Below, one piece after another: positions 23,451-31,931 of a DNA stretch of 32,885 bases. This DNA is from an uncultured Hungatella sp. (lineage in GTDB: Bacteria > Bacillota > Clostridia > Lachnospirales > Lachnospiraceae). The notes beneath the pieces were generated by a model, which made no database searches, was not told the origin of the DNA, and saw only the letters and a program-made list of their open reading frames with translations. The position numbers were made by a program, and so were the translations under genes. The stretch's first letter is position 1, and every line of letters starts with the position of its first letter. Location of the stretch: NCBI GenBank assembly GCA_910585645.1, contig CAJUFP010000048.1:1-32885 (forward strand), read 5' to 3'.

Positions 23451-24335
23451 ATGATTATCGAGGAAAGACTTAAGATACAGGAAGGCTTTTCTGATGTAGA
23501 AAAAGCCATTGCCAATTACATCCTGGGGCGGGGAGAGGACTTGAAAAACGAGAGCGCCCGCTATGTGGCAGGTCAGGTTTACGCCTCTCCCTCCTCCGTG
23601 ACCCGGCTTTGCCAGAGGCTGGGATTTGACGGGTATCCGGATTTTCGGGAAGCTTATCTGGAGGAGGCGGCATATCTGCGCTCTCATTTTCAGAGGATTG
23701 ACCCGAACCGGCCCTTTGAGAGAAAGGACAGCCCCCTGCGGGTGGCCAACAAGCTTTCGGCCCTGTATGGGGAGATTGTGGATGATACCCTTTCTCTCAT
23801 TACCGCAGAGCAAATGCAGGCTGTTATGCAGATGTTTGAAACATGCAGGAGGGTTCATGTGATGTCTCTGGGCTCCCATGCCTATCTGGCTTATCCGTTT
23901 CGTGAAAAGATGATGAAGATCGGCATGGAGGTGGATATTATCAAGCAGTCGGATATCGGGTATTATCAGGCGGGGATTGCCGGGAGGGATGAGATTTTTT
24001 TGTTTATCTCTTATTCCGGGGAGCTGGAAAGCATGATCCGAATTGCCGCAAAGGCCAGAAGGGAAGGGATTCCCACCATTTGCTTTACTTCTTATGGTCA
24101 TAACCAGTTAGAGTCTCTGTGCGATCTTGTGTTTTATGTCTCTACCAGGGAAAAACTCATCACAAACCTGGGGACTTACGGCGTCTATGTGTCGGTTCTG
24201 TATCTTTTTGATGTCTTATATTCTTGCTGGTTCAACCGAAATCATGAAAAAAATCTGGCGAAAAAGACGGGAATTTCCGCAGAGTATCAAAAGAAACGCC
24301 ATTCCAAAAATCCAATTCTGATGGAAGGGGAATAA
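23451..24335 (+). CDS. RpiR/MurR family regulator with SIS domain
   Basis: About 294 residues: N-terminal RpiR helix-turn-helix (FSDVEKAIANYIL, ASPSSVTRLCQRLGFDGYPDFREAY) and a C-terminal sugar-isomerase (SIS) domain (VMSLGSHAYLAYPF, FLFISYSGELESMI). ATG 23451 lies five bases after GGAGG, so I prefer it to the in-frame ATG 23424. Members sense sugar phosphates. Position before PTS and 6-phospho-beta-glucosidase genes suggests it controls them in response to a phosphorylated beta-glucoside. Confidence 0.88.
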   Translation: MIIEERLKIQEGFSDVEKAIANYILGRGEDLKNESARYVAGQVYASPSSVTRLCQRLGFDGYPDFREAYLEEAAYLRSHFQRIDPNRPFERKDSPLRVANKLSALYGEIVDDTLSLITAEQMQAVMQMFETCRRVHVMSLGSHAYLAYPFREKMMKIGMEVDIIKQSDIGYYQAGIAGRDEIFLFISYSGELESMIRIAAKARREGIPTICFTSYGHNQLESLCDLVFYVSTREKLITNLGTYGVYVSVLYLFDVLYSCWFNRNHEKNLAKKTGISAEYQKKRHSKNPILMEGE

Positions 24336-24344
24336 GCGCACAAG

Positions 24345-24369
24345 CCTGCAATGATGTTGCAGGTTTTTT
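24345..24369 (+). terminator. Rho-independent terminator after rpiR
   Basis: CCTGCAA-tgatg-TTGCAGG followed by six T residues, ten bases after the RpiR stop. The PTS operon therefore probably has its own promoter in 24370-24500. Confidence 0.85.
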
Positions 24370-24480
24370 GTGTTTACTGAGCCTTTCTCTGCAACGCCGT
24401 TGAAAGGCGTCGCCAAATTCTTGAAGGTTTCCTTCCTGCCTGGTAAGCTGGACATACAAAATCATTGGTGCCGGCAAATG

Positions 24481-24495
24481 ATGAGAGCGTTCATT
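24481..24495 (+). promoter_or_regulatory. Possible catabolite-responsive (cre) site
   Basis: ATGAGAGCGTTCATT resembles the CcpA cre consensus, with two mismatches, just before the PTS ribosome binding site. Catabolite repression of a beta-glucoside operon would be usual. A single imperfect match is weak evidence. Confidence 0.3.
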
Positions 24496-24509
24496 AGAAG
24501 GAGGAAACT

Positions 24510-26408
24510 ATGGATTACAGAGAGACTGCCATTGGAATCTTGAATCAGGTGGGTGGAAAAGACAATGTGGTGTCTGTGGGGCACTGCGCCACCCGGCTGC
24601 GGTTTGTGCTGAAACGTGAGGAGAAGGCCAATGGTGATGCGATTAAACAGATGAAAGGAATCATCGGTGTGGTGAGCAAGGGCGGCCAGTTTCAGGTAGT
24701 AATCGGCGGGGAAGTCACGGATGTGTTCCGGGAACTTATGAAACTGGCGGATTTTGAGACGTCTCAGGATTCTGGCGGGGAGAAGGAGGCAAAGGAGAAA
24801 AAGGGGGTCTTTGGAAGGGCTCTGGAAACTATTGCGGGGATCTTTTTTCCCACCATTGCTTCCCTCACCGGCTGCGGTATGCTGCAGGCTCTTTTAGCTC
24901 TCCTTGTATTTTTAAAGGTGGTGGATACAAGTTCCCATACCTATATCATCATGAAGCTGATGGGAGACGCGGCATTTTATTTTCTTCCCATTATCCTGGC
25001 TGTGTCAGCGGCCAAGAAATTTCGGTGCAACGAATACCTGGCGGCGGCTGTGGGCGGTATCCTGATTCACCCCAATTTTATCAGTCTGGTAAACATGGCA
25101 AAGGAGACAGGGGAGGGGCTGTATTTTGCGGGACTTCCGGTGAATCTGGCCAGCTATGCCAGCTCGGTGATTCCGATTATTCTGATCGTCTGGTTTATGT
25201 CCTACATAGAGCGGGCAGTGGAGAAAGTGGTTCCCAAATCCCTGCGGATGATTCTTGTGCCGCTTTTTACCCTGGTCATCGTGGGGCCAGCAGGTATTCT
25301 GCTCATAGGACCCATTGGAAATATTGCCGGCGGTTATCTGGCAGCGTTTATCGGCTGGCTGAACCGTGTGGCTCCATGGCTGGTGCCTATGCTGGTAGGT
25401 ACGTTTACCCCGCTTATGGTTATGTGCGGCATGCATTACGGATTGATTCCCCTTGGGGTCAGCATGCTTGCCTCTACAGGGTATGATACGGTTGCGGGAC
25501 CTGGAATGCTTGTGTCCAACATTGCCCAGGGGGCGGCTTCCCTTGGCGTGGCGTTTCGGGCAAAAAATAAGGAGCTGAAATCTCTCGCGTCCTCTGTGGG
25601 AATCACCGCGGTGTGCGGAATTACGGAGCCTGCCATGTACGGAATCAGTCTCCGCTACAAAAGGCCGTTGTACGCTGCCATGGCCGGGGGCGGTGTGGGC
25701 GGACTGTTTCTTGGAATCTTTGGAGTGGGACGTTACGCTCAAGCGGCGCCGGGACTTCTGGCCCTTCCCAGTTATATCGGCGGGGATTCTCTGAGGGTGT
25801 TTTATCTGGCCTGTATGGGTTCGGCCATTGCCTTTGCCGTGGCTTTTGGGGTTTCTTTTGTGCTTGGGGTTGAGGAGGCAGAGGAGAAGAAAGAGAGGGA
25901 AGGCCAGGCTGGAGCTCAGGCCGGAAAGAAGGATTTGCCTGAAAAGGGGACAGTGATTTTATCTCCTCTGAACGGGAAGGTGATTCCTTTGAAAGAAGTG
26001 AAGGACCCGGCTTTCGCGGAGGGAGTGCTGGGACAGGGATGTGCCGTGGTTCCGGAGGACGGCAGCGTGTATGCCCCGGCAGCAGGGCAGGTGGTAAGTA
26101 TTTTCCCCACAAAGCATGCGGTTGGAATGGTGACGGATGAAGGCTGCGAAGTGATGATTCATGTGGGACTGGATACGGTAAATCTAAAAGGGGAGCATTT
26201 TACTGCCCATGTGCAGCAAGGGCAGAGGGTAAAAGAAGGGGAACTGCTGATCAGCTTTGACAAAGGGGCTATCGAAAAGGCAGGATATGATGTGACGACC
26301 CCTGTGCTGGTGACAAACTATAGGAACTATGGCGGTGTTGAGGAAGCCTGCGCGTCCCGGAATGTGAAGGCGGGAGAGCAGCTGCTGGTGGTAAAGGAAT
26401 CAAGATAG
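24510..26408 (+). CDS. PTS beta-glucoside transporter subunit IIBCA
   Basis: 632 residues with domains in the order IIB-IIC-IIA. IIB: phosphorylated Cys26 in GHCATRLRF. IIC: about ten membrane helices (about 105-455), including GMHYGLIPLG and GITEPAMYGISLRYKRP. IIA (Crr type): His536 in PTKHAVG and His551 in VMIHVGLDTV. This is the BglF/BglP layout, importing and phosphorylating beta-glucosides such as salicin, arbutin or cellobiose. GAAGGAGG precedes the start. The following GH1 enzyme would cleave the imported 6-phosphate. Confidence 0.94.
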   Translation: MDYRETAIGILNQVGGKDNVVSVGHCATRLRFVLKREEKANGDAIKQMKGIIGVVSKGGQFQVVIGGEVTDVFRELMKLADFETSQDSGGEKEAKEKKGVFGRALETIAGIFFPTIASLTGCGMLQALLALLVFLKVVDTSSHTYIIMKLMGDAAFYFLPIILAVSAAKKFRCNEYLAAAVGGILIHPNFISLVNMAKETGEGLYFAGLPVNLASYASSVIPIILIVWFMSYIERAVEKVVPKSLRMILVPLFTLVIVGPAGILLIGPIGNIAGGYLAAFIGWLNRVAPWLVPMLVGTFTPLMVMCGMHYGLIPLGVSMLASTGYDTVAGPGMLVSNIAQGAASLGVAFRAKNKELKSLASSVGITAVCGITEPAMYGISLRYKRPLYAAMAGGGVGGLFLGIFGVGRYAQAAPGLLALPSYIGGDSLRVFYLACMGSAIAFAVAFGVSFVLGVEEAEEKKEREGQAGAQAGKKDLPEKGTVILSPLNGKVIPLKEVKDPAFAEGVLGQGCAVVPEDGSVYAPAAGQVVSIFPTKHAVGMVTDEGCEVMIHVGLDTVNLKGEHFTAHVQQGQRVKEGELLISFDKGAIEKAGYDVTTPVLVTNYRNYGGVEEACASRNVKAGEQLLVVKESR

Positions 26409-26424
26409 ATATGGGAGGGATTGT

Positions 26425-27843
26425 ATGAGATTTCCGAAGAATTTTTTATGGGGCGGCGCCACTGCCGCCAACCAGTGTGAGGGAGCTTACCTGGAGGGCG
26501 GAAAGGGATTGTCAACAGCGGATGTGATGCTGGCCGGAAAAAGTGATGATTACAGTTTTAGCAGGGGCAACCCCAGAGATGTGACAGGACAGGTGGAGGA
26601 GGGACGCTATTACCCAAGCCATGTGGCTATTGACCACTATCACCATATGGAAGAGGACGTGGAACTGTTTGCCAGGATGGGGTTTAAGTGCTACCGTTTT
26701 TCCATAGCATGGAGCCGTATTTTTCCCAATGGGGATGAGGAAATTCCCAATGAGGAGGGGCTTCGGTTTTACGACCGGCTGATTGCGCTGTTGTTGAAAC
26801 ATCACATAGAGCCATTGGTGACCATGTCTCATTTTGAGACTCCCATGGGACTTTTGCCATATGGTTCCTGGGAGAACCGGAAGACGGTGGATTTTTTCTG
26901 CAGATATGCCAGGGTCCTTTTGGAACGATATAAGGGAAAGGTCCGTTACTGGCTGACCTTTAATGAGATCAATGCCATGTCCCTGCAGCCGTGGATGGCA
27001 GGGGGGATTGATTCGCCGGATGAGGCGGTGCGCATGAGGGCGGCCTATCATCAGCTTCTTGCCAGCGCGAAGGCAGTTGCCATGGCCCATGAGATTGACC
27101 CGGCAAATCAGGTGGGGATGATGTATTCAGGACATTTTGCCTATCCCGCTTCGCCGGACCCAAGGGATGTGCAGGGAACCTTTGATTTCATGCATAAAAT
27201 GTTGTTTTATTGTGACGTCCAGTGCCGTGGGTATTACCCGTCTTACAAAGTGAGGGAACTGGAGAGGGAGGGGATCCTGCTTCCCATAGAGCCTGGAGAT
27301 GAGGCGGTTCTCCGAGGGGGAAAGGTTGACTTTTTCTCATTCAGCTATTACCTGACCCATGTGACAGGAAAGGATACCAAGGGGGCTGTCCGGGGACTGA
27401 ACGGCATTGACACCGGGTACAAGAATCCGTTTCTGGAGGAGTCCCAGTGGGGATGGCCGGTGAATCCCATGGGACTTCGGCATATCCTTAACTTTTTCTG
27501 GGAGCGGTATCAGATTCCCCTTATGGTGGTGGAAAACGGCCTTGGGGCGGTGGATGTGAAGAATGAGGACGGTTCGGTCCACGATGATTACCGCATTCAG
27601 TATCTCAGGGAACATATCCGGGAGATGGGAAAGGCCATGGAGCTGGATGGGGTGGAGGTCATGGGATATACGGCGTGGGGCTGTATTGACCTGATCGCGG
27701 CCAGCACCGGACAGATGAGCAAACGGTACGGGTTTATCCATGTGGATTTGGATGATGAGGGGAACGGAACCCTTAAGCGGAGCGAGAAAGATTCGTTCTG
27801 GTGGTATAAAAAAGTGATTGAGACAGACGGGGAGGATTTATGA
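26425..27843 (+). CDS. 6-phospho-beta-glucosidase (GH1)
   Basis: 472 residues, glycoside hydrolase family 1. N-terminal FLWGGATAANQCEGAY, acid/base Glu181 in TFNEIN, nucleophile Glu370 in VVENGLG, and YTAWGCIDLI with SKRYGFIHVD near the end, as in BglA/BglB-like phospho-glycosidases. It hydrolyses beta-glucoside-6-phosphates from the PTS to glucose-6-phosphate and an aglycone. It starts 16 bases after the PTS gene and its TGA overlaps the ATG of the next gene. Confidence 0.94.
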   Translation: MRFPKNFLWGGATAANQCEGAYLEGGKGLSTADVMLAGKSDDYSFSRGNPRDVTGQVEEGRYYPSHVAIDHYHHMEEDVELFARMGFKCYRFSIAWSRIFPNGDEEIPNEEGLRFYDRLIALLLKHHIEPLVTMSHFETPMGLLPYGSWENRKTVDFFCRYARVLLERYKGKVRYWLTFNEINAMSLQPWMAGGIDSPDEAVRMRAAYHQLLASAKAVAMAHEIDPANQVGMMYSGHFAYPASPDPRDVQGTFDFMHKMLFYCDVQCRGYYPSYKVRELEREGILLPIEPGDEAVLRGGKVDFFSFSYYLTHVTGKDTKGAVRGLNGIDTGYKNPFLEESQWGWPVNPMGLRHILNFFWERYQIPLMVVENGLGAVDVKNEDGSVHDDYRIQYLREHIREMGKAMELDGVEVMGYTAWGCIDLIAASTGQMSKRYGFIHVDLDDEGNGTLKRSEKDSFWWYKKVIETDGEDL

Positions 27844-28523
27844 TCATGAGAGACGATGTACATTCAAAAGAATTTTGGGACGGGGTTCAGAAAAAGGCTA
27901 CTTTTCAAAAACGGTTTGACAAGCCGGACTGTATTGTTCTTGACAGTGAATACTGCAGCATGGGACGGATGATCGCCGTAAAAGCGTGTGAAAGAGGCGG
28001 ATATACCTATTATGACGCAGAGAAACTTATGAGCCTTCTTGGGCCGGAGGAGAGGGTGTTTGCGGCCCGGTATGATCAGGTGCTTGGGGATACCAGGATG
28101 ACAGAGGAGGAGTTAAAGGGGGAGCCGGATTTTGAGCGTGTGTCCCGGCTGTATCAGCAGGCTATCCGGCAGGCACTTAAGGAGGGACCGTGCCTTATCC
28201 ATGAATGTGGGATTAAGGAGCGGATTGAGTCGGAGGGATTTGGGTGTGTCAGTGTCCTGTTCTATGCCATGGACCAGCAGGAGAAGCGGGAGAGGGCAAA
28301 GACCACTGCCATTTACAAAGATCTGGAAACGGCAGAGGAGCTTGACAAAGCCATTGAGAGGGAGGACCACAGGAGGAGAATCTACCACAATGCTTTAAGC
28401 GACAGGCCGTGGGGGAAGAAAGAGGCTTATGATCTCTGTCTCAATACGGATGTTCTGGGGAGGAAGAAATCAGCGGAGCTTTTAGAGGCTCTGATGGCAG
28501 GTGAGGATCAGCAGGAACTGTAA
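27840..28523 (+). CDS. Cytidylate-kinase-like protein with a degenerate P-loop
   Basis: 227 residues resembling the cytidylate kinase-like (Cytidylate_kin2) family: CIVLDSEYCSMGRMIAVK at the usual P-loop place and a C-terminal KEAYDLCLNTDVLG segment. The family's glycine-rich GSGG reads CSMG here, and the later GRGA-type motif reads ECGI, so normal nucleotide phosphorylation is doubtful. ATGA overlap with the GH1 gene suggests coupled translation. A role as a nucleotide sensor or regulator of the PTS operon is possible but speculative. Confidence 0.65.
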   Translation: MIMRDDVHSKEFWDGVQKKATFQKRFDKPDCIVLDSEYCSMGRMIAVKACERGGYTYYDAEKLMSLLGPEERVFAARYDQVLGDTRMTEEELKGEPDFERVSRLYQQAIRQALKEGPCLIHECGIKERIESEGFGCVSVLFYAMDQQEKRERAKTTAIYKDLETAEELDKAIEREDHRRRIYHNALSDRPWGKKEAYDLCLNTDVLGRKKSAELLEALMAGEDQQEL

Positions 28524-28559
28524 AAGGAATATGCAGTCCTATTGTGGGAGGTGAGTGGA

Positions 28560-29354
28560 GTGGATGCGTCGCTGTATATCATTTCCGCAGTGGTAAGCTT
28601 CTGTGCGTCAGTGGCAGGTGCTGTCTGCGGAATTGGGGGCGGTGTTCTGATAAAGCCGATTCTGGATGCTTTTGGAATACTGAGTGTGGCAAGTATCAGT
28701 TTTCTGTCGGGCTGTACAGTGCTTTCCATGTCCTGTTATTCGGTAGTAAAATCCCAGACCGCAGGAGTTTCCCTTGTGAAAAAAGAAACGGGAACTCCTT
28801 TGGCTCTGGGAGCCGCCATAGGCGGAGTGATGGGGAAAGCGGTGTTTCAGTATCTTTCTGGGTTGGTAACAGATAAAGACCAGGTGGGAGCCATACAGGC
28901 ATTGTGTCTGCTGATCATTACATTAGGGACCTTGATTTACACGGTGAAAATGAAGGAAATCAGGACGCACCAGGTTAAGAATCCTGGCATATGTGTCATC
29001 ATAGGTCTGGTATTAGGGGTGTTTTCGTCATTTTTAGGCATTGGAGGGGGCCCGATTAACCTTGTTGTATTATTTTTCTTCTTTTCCATGGATACGAAGA
29101 CGGCGGCACAGAATTCTTTGTATATTATCTTGTTTTCTCAGGCTGCAAGCCTCATAAACACACTGGTGACAGGTGACATGCCGGAATTTCAGATAGGTCT
29201 GCTGATTGTAATGGCTGCGGGGGGCGTCCTGGGAGGCGCTGCCGGACGCAGGGTAAACAGGCATATGGATGGTGAAATGGTTAACCGCCTGTTTATGAGC
29301 CTTATGGTTATAATTATGGCCATCTGTGTGTATAATATGATTCGATTTATGTAA
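28560..29354 (+). CDS. TauE/SafE family (TSUP) sulfite/organosulfonate exporter-like protein
   Basis: About 264 residues, seven to eight membrane helices, with the duplicated TSUP motif: GAVCGIGGGVLIKPIL near the N-terminus and FLGIGGGPINLVVL in the middle. I chose GTG 28560, preceded by GGGAGGTGA; a TTG at 28542 is in frame but overlaps no good site. Family members transport anions such as sulfite or sulfoacetate. It follows the kinase-like gene by 36 bases and may be co-transcribed, but no function links it to beta-glucosides. Confidence 0.8.
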   Translation: MDASLYIISAVVSFCASVAGAVCGIGGGVLIKPILDAFGILSVASISFLSGCTVLSMSCYSVVKSQTAGVSLVKKETGTPLALGAAIGGVMGKAVFQYLSGLVTDKDQVGAIQALCLLIITLGTLIYTVKMKEIRTHQVKNPGICVIIGLVLGVFSSFLGIGGGPINLVVLFFFFSMDTKTAAQNSLYIILFSQAASLINTLVTGDMPEFQIGLLIVMAAGGVLGGAAGRRVNRHMDGEMVNRLFMSLMVIIMAICVYNMIRFM

Positions 29355-29391
29355 AGGGAAACAGGTGTGTTTTTATAGGGATATCTATGAA

Positions 29392-29457
29392 AAATGCCGA
29401 AATCTGATGAATACCATGTAGTTTGCTGCAAGGTGTTTATGGCAGGTTTCGGCATTT
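29392..29457. terminator. Long-stem hairpin between convergent tauE-like and Rrf2 genes
   Basis: AAATGCCGAAA (29392-29402) pairs perfectly with TTTCGGCATTT (29447-29457), continuing with CTG/CAG, around a loop of about 40 bases. It lies between two convergent genes. It probably ends transcription in one or both directions, but the loop is long for a simple terminator and the T-run is weak. Confidence 0.45.
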
Positions 29458-29489
29458 GTTTGATCTGAGTTTACGGTTGTGTTGTTGTG

Positions 29490-29921
29490 TTATATGGGAT
29501 TGGAGATTTTTTTTAGGTAAGAATTGATAATGTCCTGTAAGGTAATGTTTTTCATAGAATTTTCCGCGTCTGCCTGGATCTGTCTATAATAGTCTGCCAG
29601 AGCCAGCTGGATATTGACGCCGACCCCGCATTCCGGGTTTGTGTGGGTATCCAGGTGAAGCAGAGGCTTGTCTTTTTCTACTGCTTTATATACGTCCAAA
29701 AGGGTAATCTTTTCGGGCGGTTTTCCAAGCCGGGGGGTTGCCTGTCCCCGCAGACTGCTGATAAGGCCTGCTGCTTTTAGCTGGGCCATAATCTGGCGGA
29801 CATAGGATGGATTTGTCTGGATGCTTACCGCGATGTCGGAGCTGGAAACGGTGGATTGGTCGCTTTGCCGGATAAATACAAGAATATGCACAGCGTCACT
29901 TAACCGTGTGGAATATTTCAT
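29490..29921 (-). CDS. Rrf2 family transcriptional regulator
   Basis: 143 residues: MKYSTRLSDAVHILVFI, SSSDIAVSIQTNPSYVRQIMAQLKAAGLISSLRG (winged helix) and KITLLDVYKAVEKDKPLLHL, all typical of Rrf2. The start at 29921 has AGGAGG upstream; an upstream Met in the same frame is unneeded. Only one cysteine is visible in the region where IscR/NsrR-type members bind Fe-S, so cluster sensing is unlikely and a direct ligand more likely. It is divergent from the sirtuin pair and probably controls it. Confidence 0.88.
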   Translation of the reverse strand: MKYSTRLSDAVHILVFIRQSDQSTVSSSDIAVSIQTNPSYVRQIMAQLKAAGLISSLRGQATPRLGKPPEKITLLDVYKAVEKDKPLLHLDTHTNPECGVGVNIQLALADYYRQIQADAENSMKNITLQDIINSYLKKISNPI

Positions 29922-29948
29922 ATTGGCCTCCTGTTTGTGAAAAAACAA

Positions 29949-30007
29949 CTTGCAATTTTATAAAATACATGATATACTTCAAAAAACTTGTTATTTATAA
30001 AATAACA
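29949..30007 (+). promoter_or_regulatory. Sirtuin-operon promoter with repeated operator
   Basis: TTGCAA (29950-29955), 17-base spacer, TATACT (29973-29978): a good sigma-70-type promoter. A direct repeat, CTTGCAATTTTATAAAATAC at 29949 and CTTGTTATTTATAAAATAAC at 29987, overlaps the -35 and the start region. The second copy contains the palindrome GTTATTT-ATA-AAATAAC (29990-30006). This suits repression by the divergent Rrf2 protein. Confidence 0.6.
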
Positions 30008-30059
30008 TTAAACGGGTTCTTTGTCAAGAACCGATCTATTGAGAGAGGGGAGTAGAATC

Positions 30060-31043
30060 ATGAGCTTTTATGAAAATTTAGTGCTGCAGACCCAGATGAA
30101 TTATTCCAGATACCGTGGCGTATACGCGGCAGGAAAGACGCCGGTTAAAATGAGCCAAAGAAAGCCTGTGCCCTATGAGGAGCAGGTATGTGAATTCGTA
30201 AGGCAGGTCAGGGAGGCGGAATGCGTTGTTGTGGGCGGAGCTTCCGGTTTGTCGGCGGCAGGAGGCGGTGATTTTTATTATGGAGATACGCCGTCTTTTC
30301 GGAAATATTTTGGAAAGTTTGGGGACAAGTATGGATTCAAAGGGGCTTTTGACGGCATGTACCGTGGATTTCCCACGCGGGAGGAGCATTGGGGATATAT
30401 GGCAACGTTTCTCAATACAACTCTGAGCGCGCCGGTGAGGGAGCCGTACCTGGAACTGGATAAAATTCTGAAAGGAAAGGATTTTCATATCCTGACTACC
30501 AACCAGGATACTCAGTTTATCAAGCTTTACAAAGAGGAACAGGTCAGTGAGATACAGGGGGACCACCGATTTTTTCAGTGTTCCAAATGCTGCCATGACG
30601 GAACCTGGGACGCGGTAGGACCGGTGGAGGAGATGATACGGGCCATGGGGGAAGGCACCAGTATTCCCACGGATTTGATCCCCCATTGTCCTAAGTGCGG
30701 CGGGGAGGCGTTTCCCTGGGTGCGGGGCTATGGAAATTTCCTTCAGGGGAGGAAGTATGATGGGGAATATCAGAAGATTTCCAGGTATATTCAGGAACAT
30801 AAAGATAAAAAGCTGTTGTTTTTGGAACTTGGAGTTGGGCGTCTGACGCCTATGTTTATTCAGGAGCCTTTTTGGAATCTGACCGCCAGTCTGGAGAATG
30901 CGTATTATATTTCGGTGAATAGGGAGTACGATTTTCTGCCGGAGCAGATTGAAGAAAAGGGTTTCTGTATTCTTGGGGATATCGGCAGGGTTTTAAAGGA
31001 TGTGAATGCCAGGATGAAGGGGGAGGCGGCAGACCATGAATGA
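30060..31043 (+). CDS. SirTM-like sirtuin (SIR2 family), first of a tandem pair
   Basis: 327 residues with a Rossmann-type SIR2 core: VVVGGASGLSAAGG (NAD loop), HILTTNQDTQF with Asn148 and Asp150, and a zinc ribbon at Cys174/Cys177 and Cys210/Cys213. The usual catalytic His is replaced: the canonical HG reads EIQGDH with Gln166. Class M sirtuins (SirTM), known for protein ADP-ribosylation in Staphylococcus and Streptococcus, carry this kind of change. No macrodomain, GcvH-L or lipoate ligase gene accompanies it here. ATG 30060 follows GAGAGGGGAG. It overlaps the next gene by eight bases. Confidence 0.8.
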   Translation: MSFYENLVLQTQMNYSRYRGVYAAGKTPVKMSQRKPVPYEEQVCEFVRQVREAECVVVGGASGLSAAGGGDFYYGDTPSFRKYFGKFGDKYGFKGAFDGMYRGFPTREEHWGYMATFLNTTLSAPVREPYLELDKILKGKDFHILTTNQDTQFIKLYKEEQVSEIQGDHRFFQCSKCCHDGTWDAVGPVEEMIRAMGEGTSIPTDLIPHCPKCGGEAFPWVRGYGNFLQGRKYDGEYQKISRYIQEHKDKKLLFLELGVGRLTPMFIQEPFWNLTASLENAYYISVNREYDFLPEQIEEKGFCILGDIGRVLKDVNARMKGEAADHE

Positions 31044-31872
31044 GTGGAAGCAGATTTCAGAAAGGATTATGGAGGCAGACGCGATTTTAATTGGAGCCAG
31101 CAATGGGCTGTCTATTACAGAGGGATTACATCTTTTCGCGGATAACCAGGCGTTTGAGGATTTGTTTGGGGATTTTAAACGGAAATACGGGATTCGCTGT
31201 ATTTTGCAGGGTATGGGAGCTAAGTGGCCTTTGGAGGAGGAAAAATGGGCATTCTGGAGCCGCCTGATCCACCACTACTGTGGGGAATATAAGGAAACCC
31301 AGGTGATGAAGGACTTAAAAGCCATAGTCGGGGAAAAGCCTTATTTTATAGTGACTTCCAATGGGGAGTGCCATTTTGAATTGAGCGGTTTTGTGCCGGA
31401 GAGGATTTATGAGGTGGAGGGCAATTGGCTGACCATGAGGTGCGGCCGCGGCTGTCATGATGAATTGTATCCGACTCTGGAGATGGCAGAGAAAATGGCA
31501 AAAGAGGAGCAGCATGGCAGAGTGCCGTCTCAGATGGTCCCTCATTGTCCGAAATGCGGCGGCCCTATGCAGGTTCATCTGGAGGTGGATTCTGATTTTA
31601 TAAGGAAGGATGAAGGAGAGAAGCAGTTTCAGGCATTTTTAGAGGAATATCACGGCAAGAGACTGGTTGTGCTGGAACTTGGAATCGGTCCCCGCAATCA
31701 GCTGATCAAGGCGCCTCTTATGAGGCTTGTGGAGGCGGAACCCAACACGGCATACATTACCATTAATCTTGGTGAAGTTTATATCGCGGATAATATTAGA
31801 GAGAAATCTTTTGGGATTGACGGGTATCTGGGGGAGGTTTTGAACAAACTGCGGGAGGTGTGTGGAAAGTAA
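31036..31872 (+). CDS. Divergent SirTM-like sirtuin, second of the pair
   Basis: 278 residues, clearly paralogous to the preceding gene (ILIGASNGLS, FIVTSNGECHF, VPHCPKCGGPM, VVLELGIGPRNQLIKAPL). The zinc ribbon is kept (Cys136/Cys140, Cys171/Cys174). The catalytic positions differ: Asn109 is kept, the Asp is Glu111, and the catalytic His place is Glu128 in YEVEGNW. It may be a non-catalytic partner or have altered chemistry; a heteromer with the first protein is suggested by the overlapping genes. Confidence 0.75.
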   Translation: MNEWKQISERIMEADAILIGASNGLSITEGLHLFADNQAFEDLFGDFKRKYGIRCILQGMGAKWPLEEEKWAFWSRLIHHYCGEYKETQVMKDLKAIVGEKPYFIVTSNGECHFELSGFVPERIYEVEGNWLTMRCGRGCHDELYPTLEMAEKMAKEEQHGRVPSQMVPHCPKCGGPMQVHLEVDSDFIRKDEGEKQFQAFLEEYHGKRLVVLELGIGPRNQLIKAPLMRLVEAEPNTAYITINLGEVYIADNIREKSFGIDGYLGEVLNKLREVCGK

Positions 31873-31931
31873 TGCAACTAGCCCTAAACTGATTATAATT
31901 GTTTTTCGTTAAGTTTTGTTTAAATGCGTCT

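Noticed and set aside
23367..24101. 244-residue minus-strand open frame opposite the RpiR gene
   Set aside because: Shadow of a strong RpiR/SIS match; no motif found.
25005..25742. 245-residue minus-strand open frame opposite the PTS IIC domain
   Set aside because: Composition rich in His, Gln and Pro, typical of a shadow frame of a membrane-protein gene.
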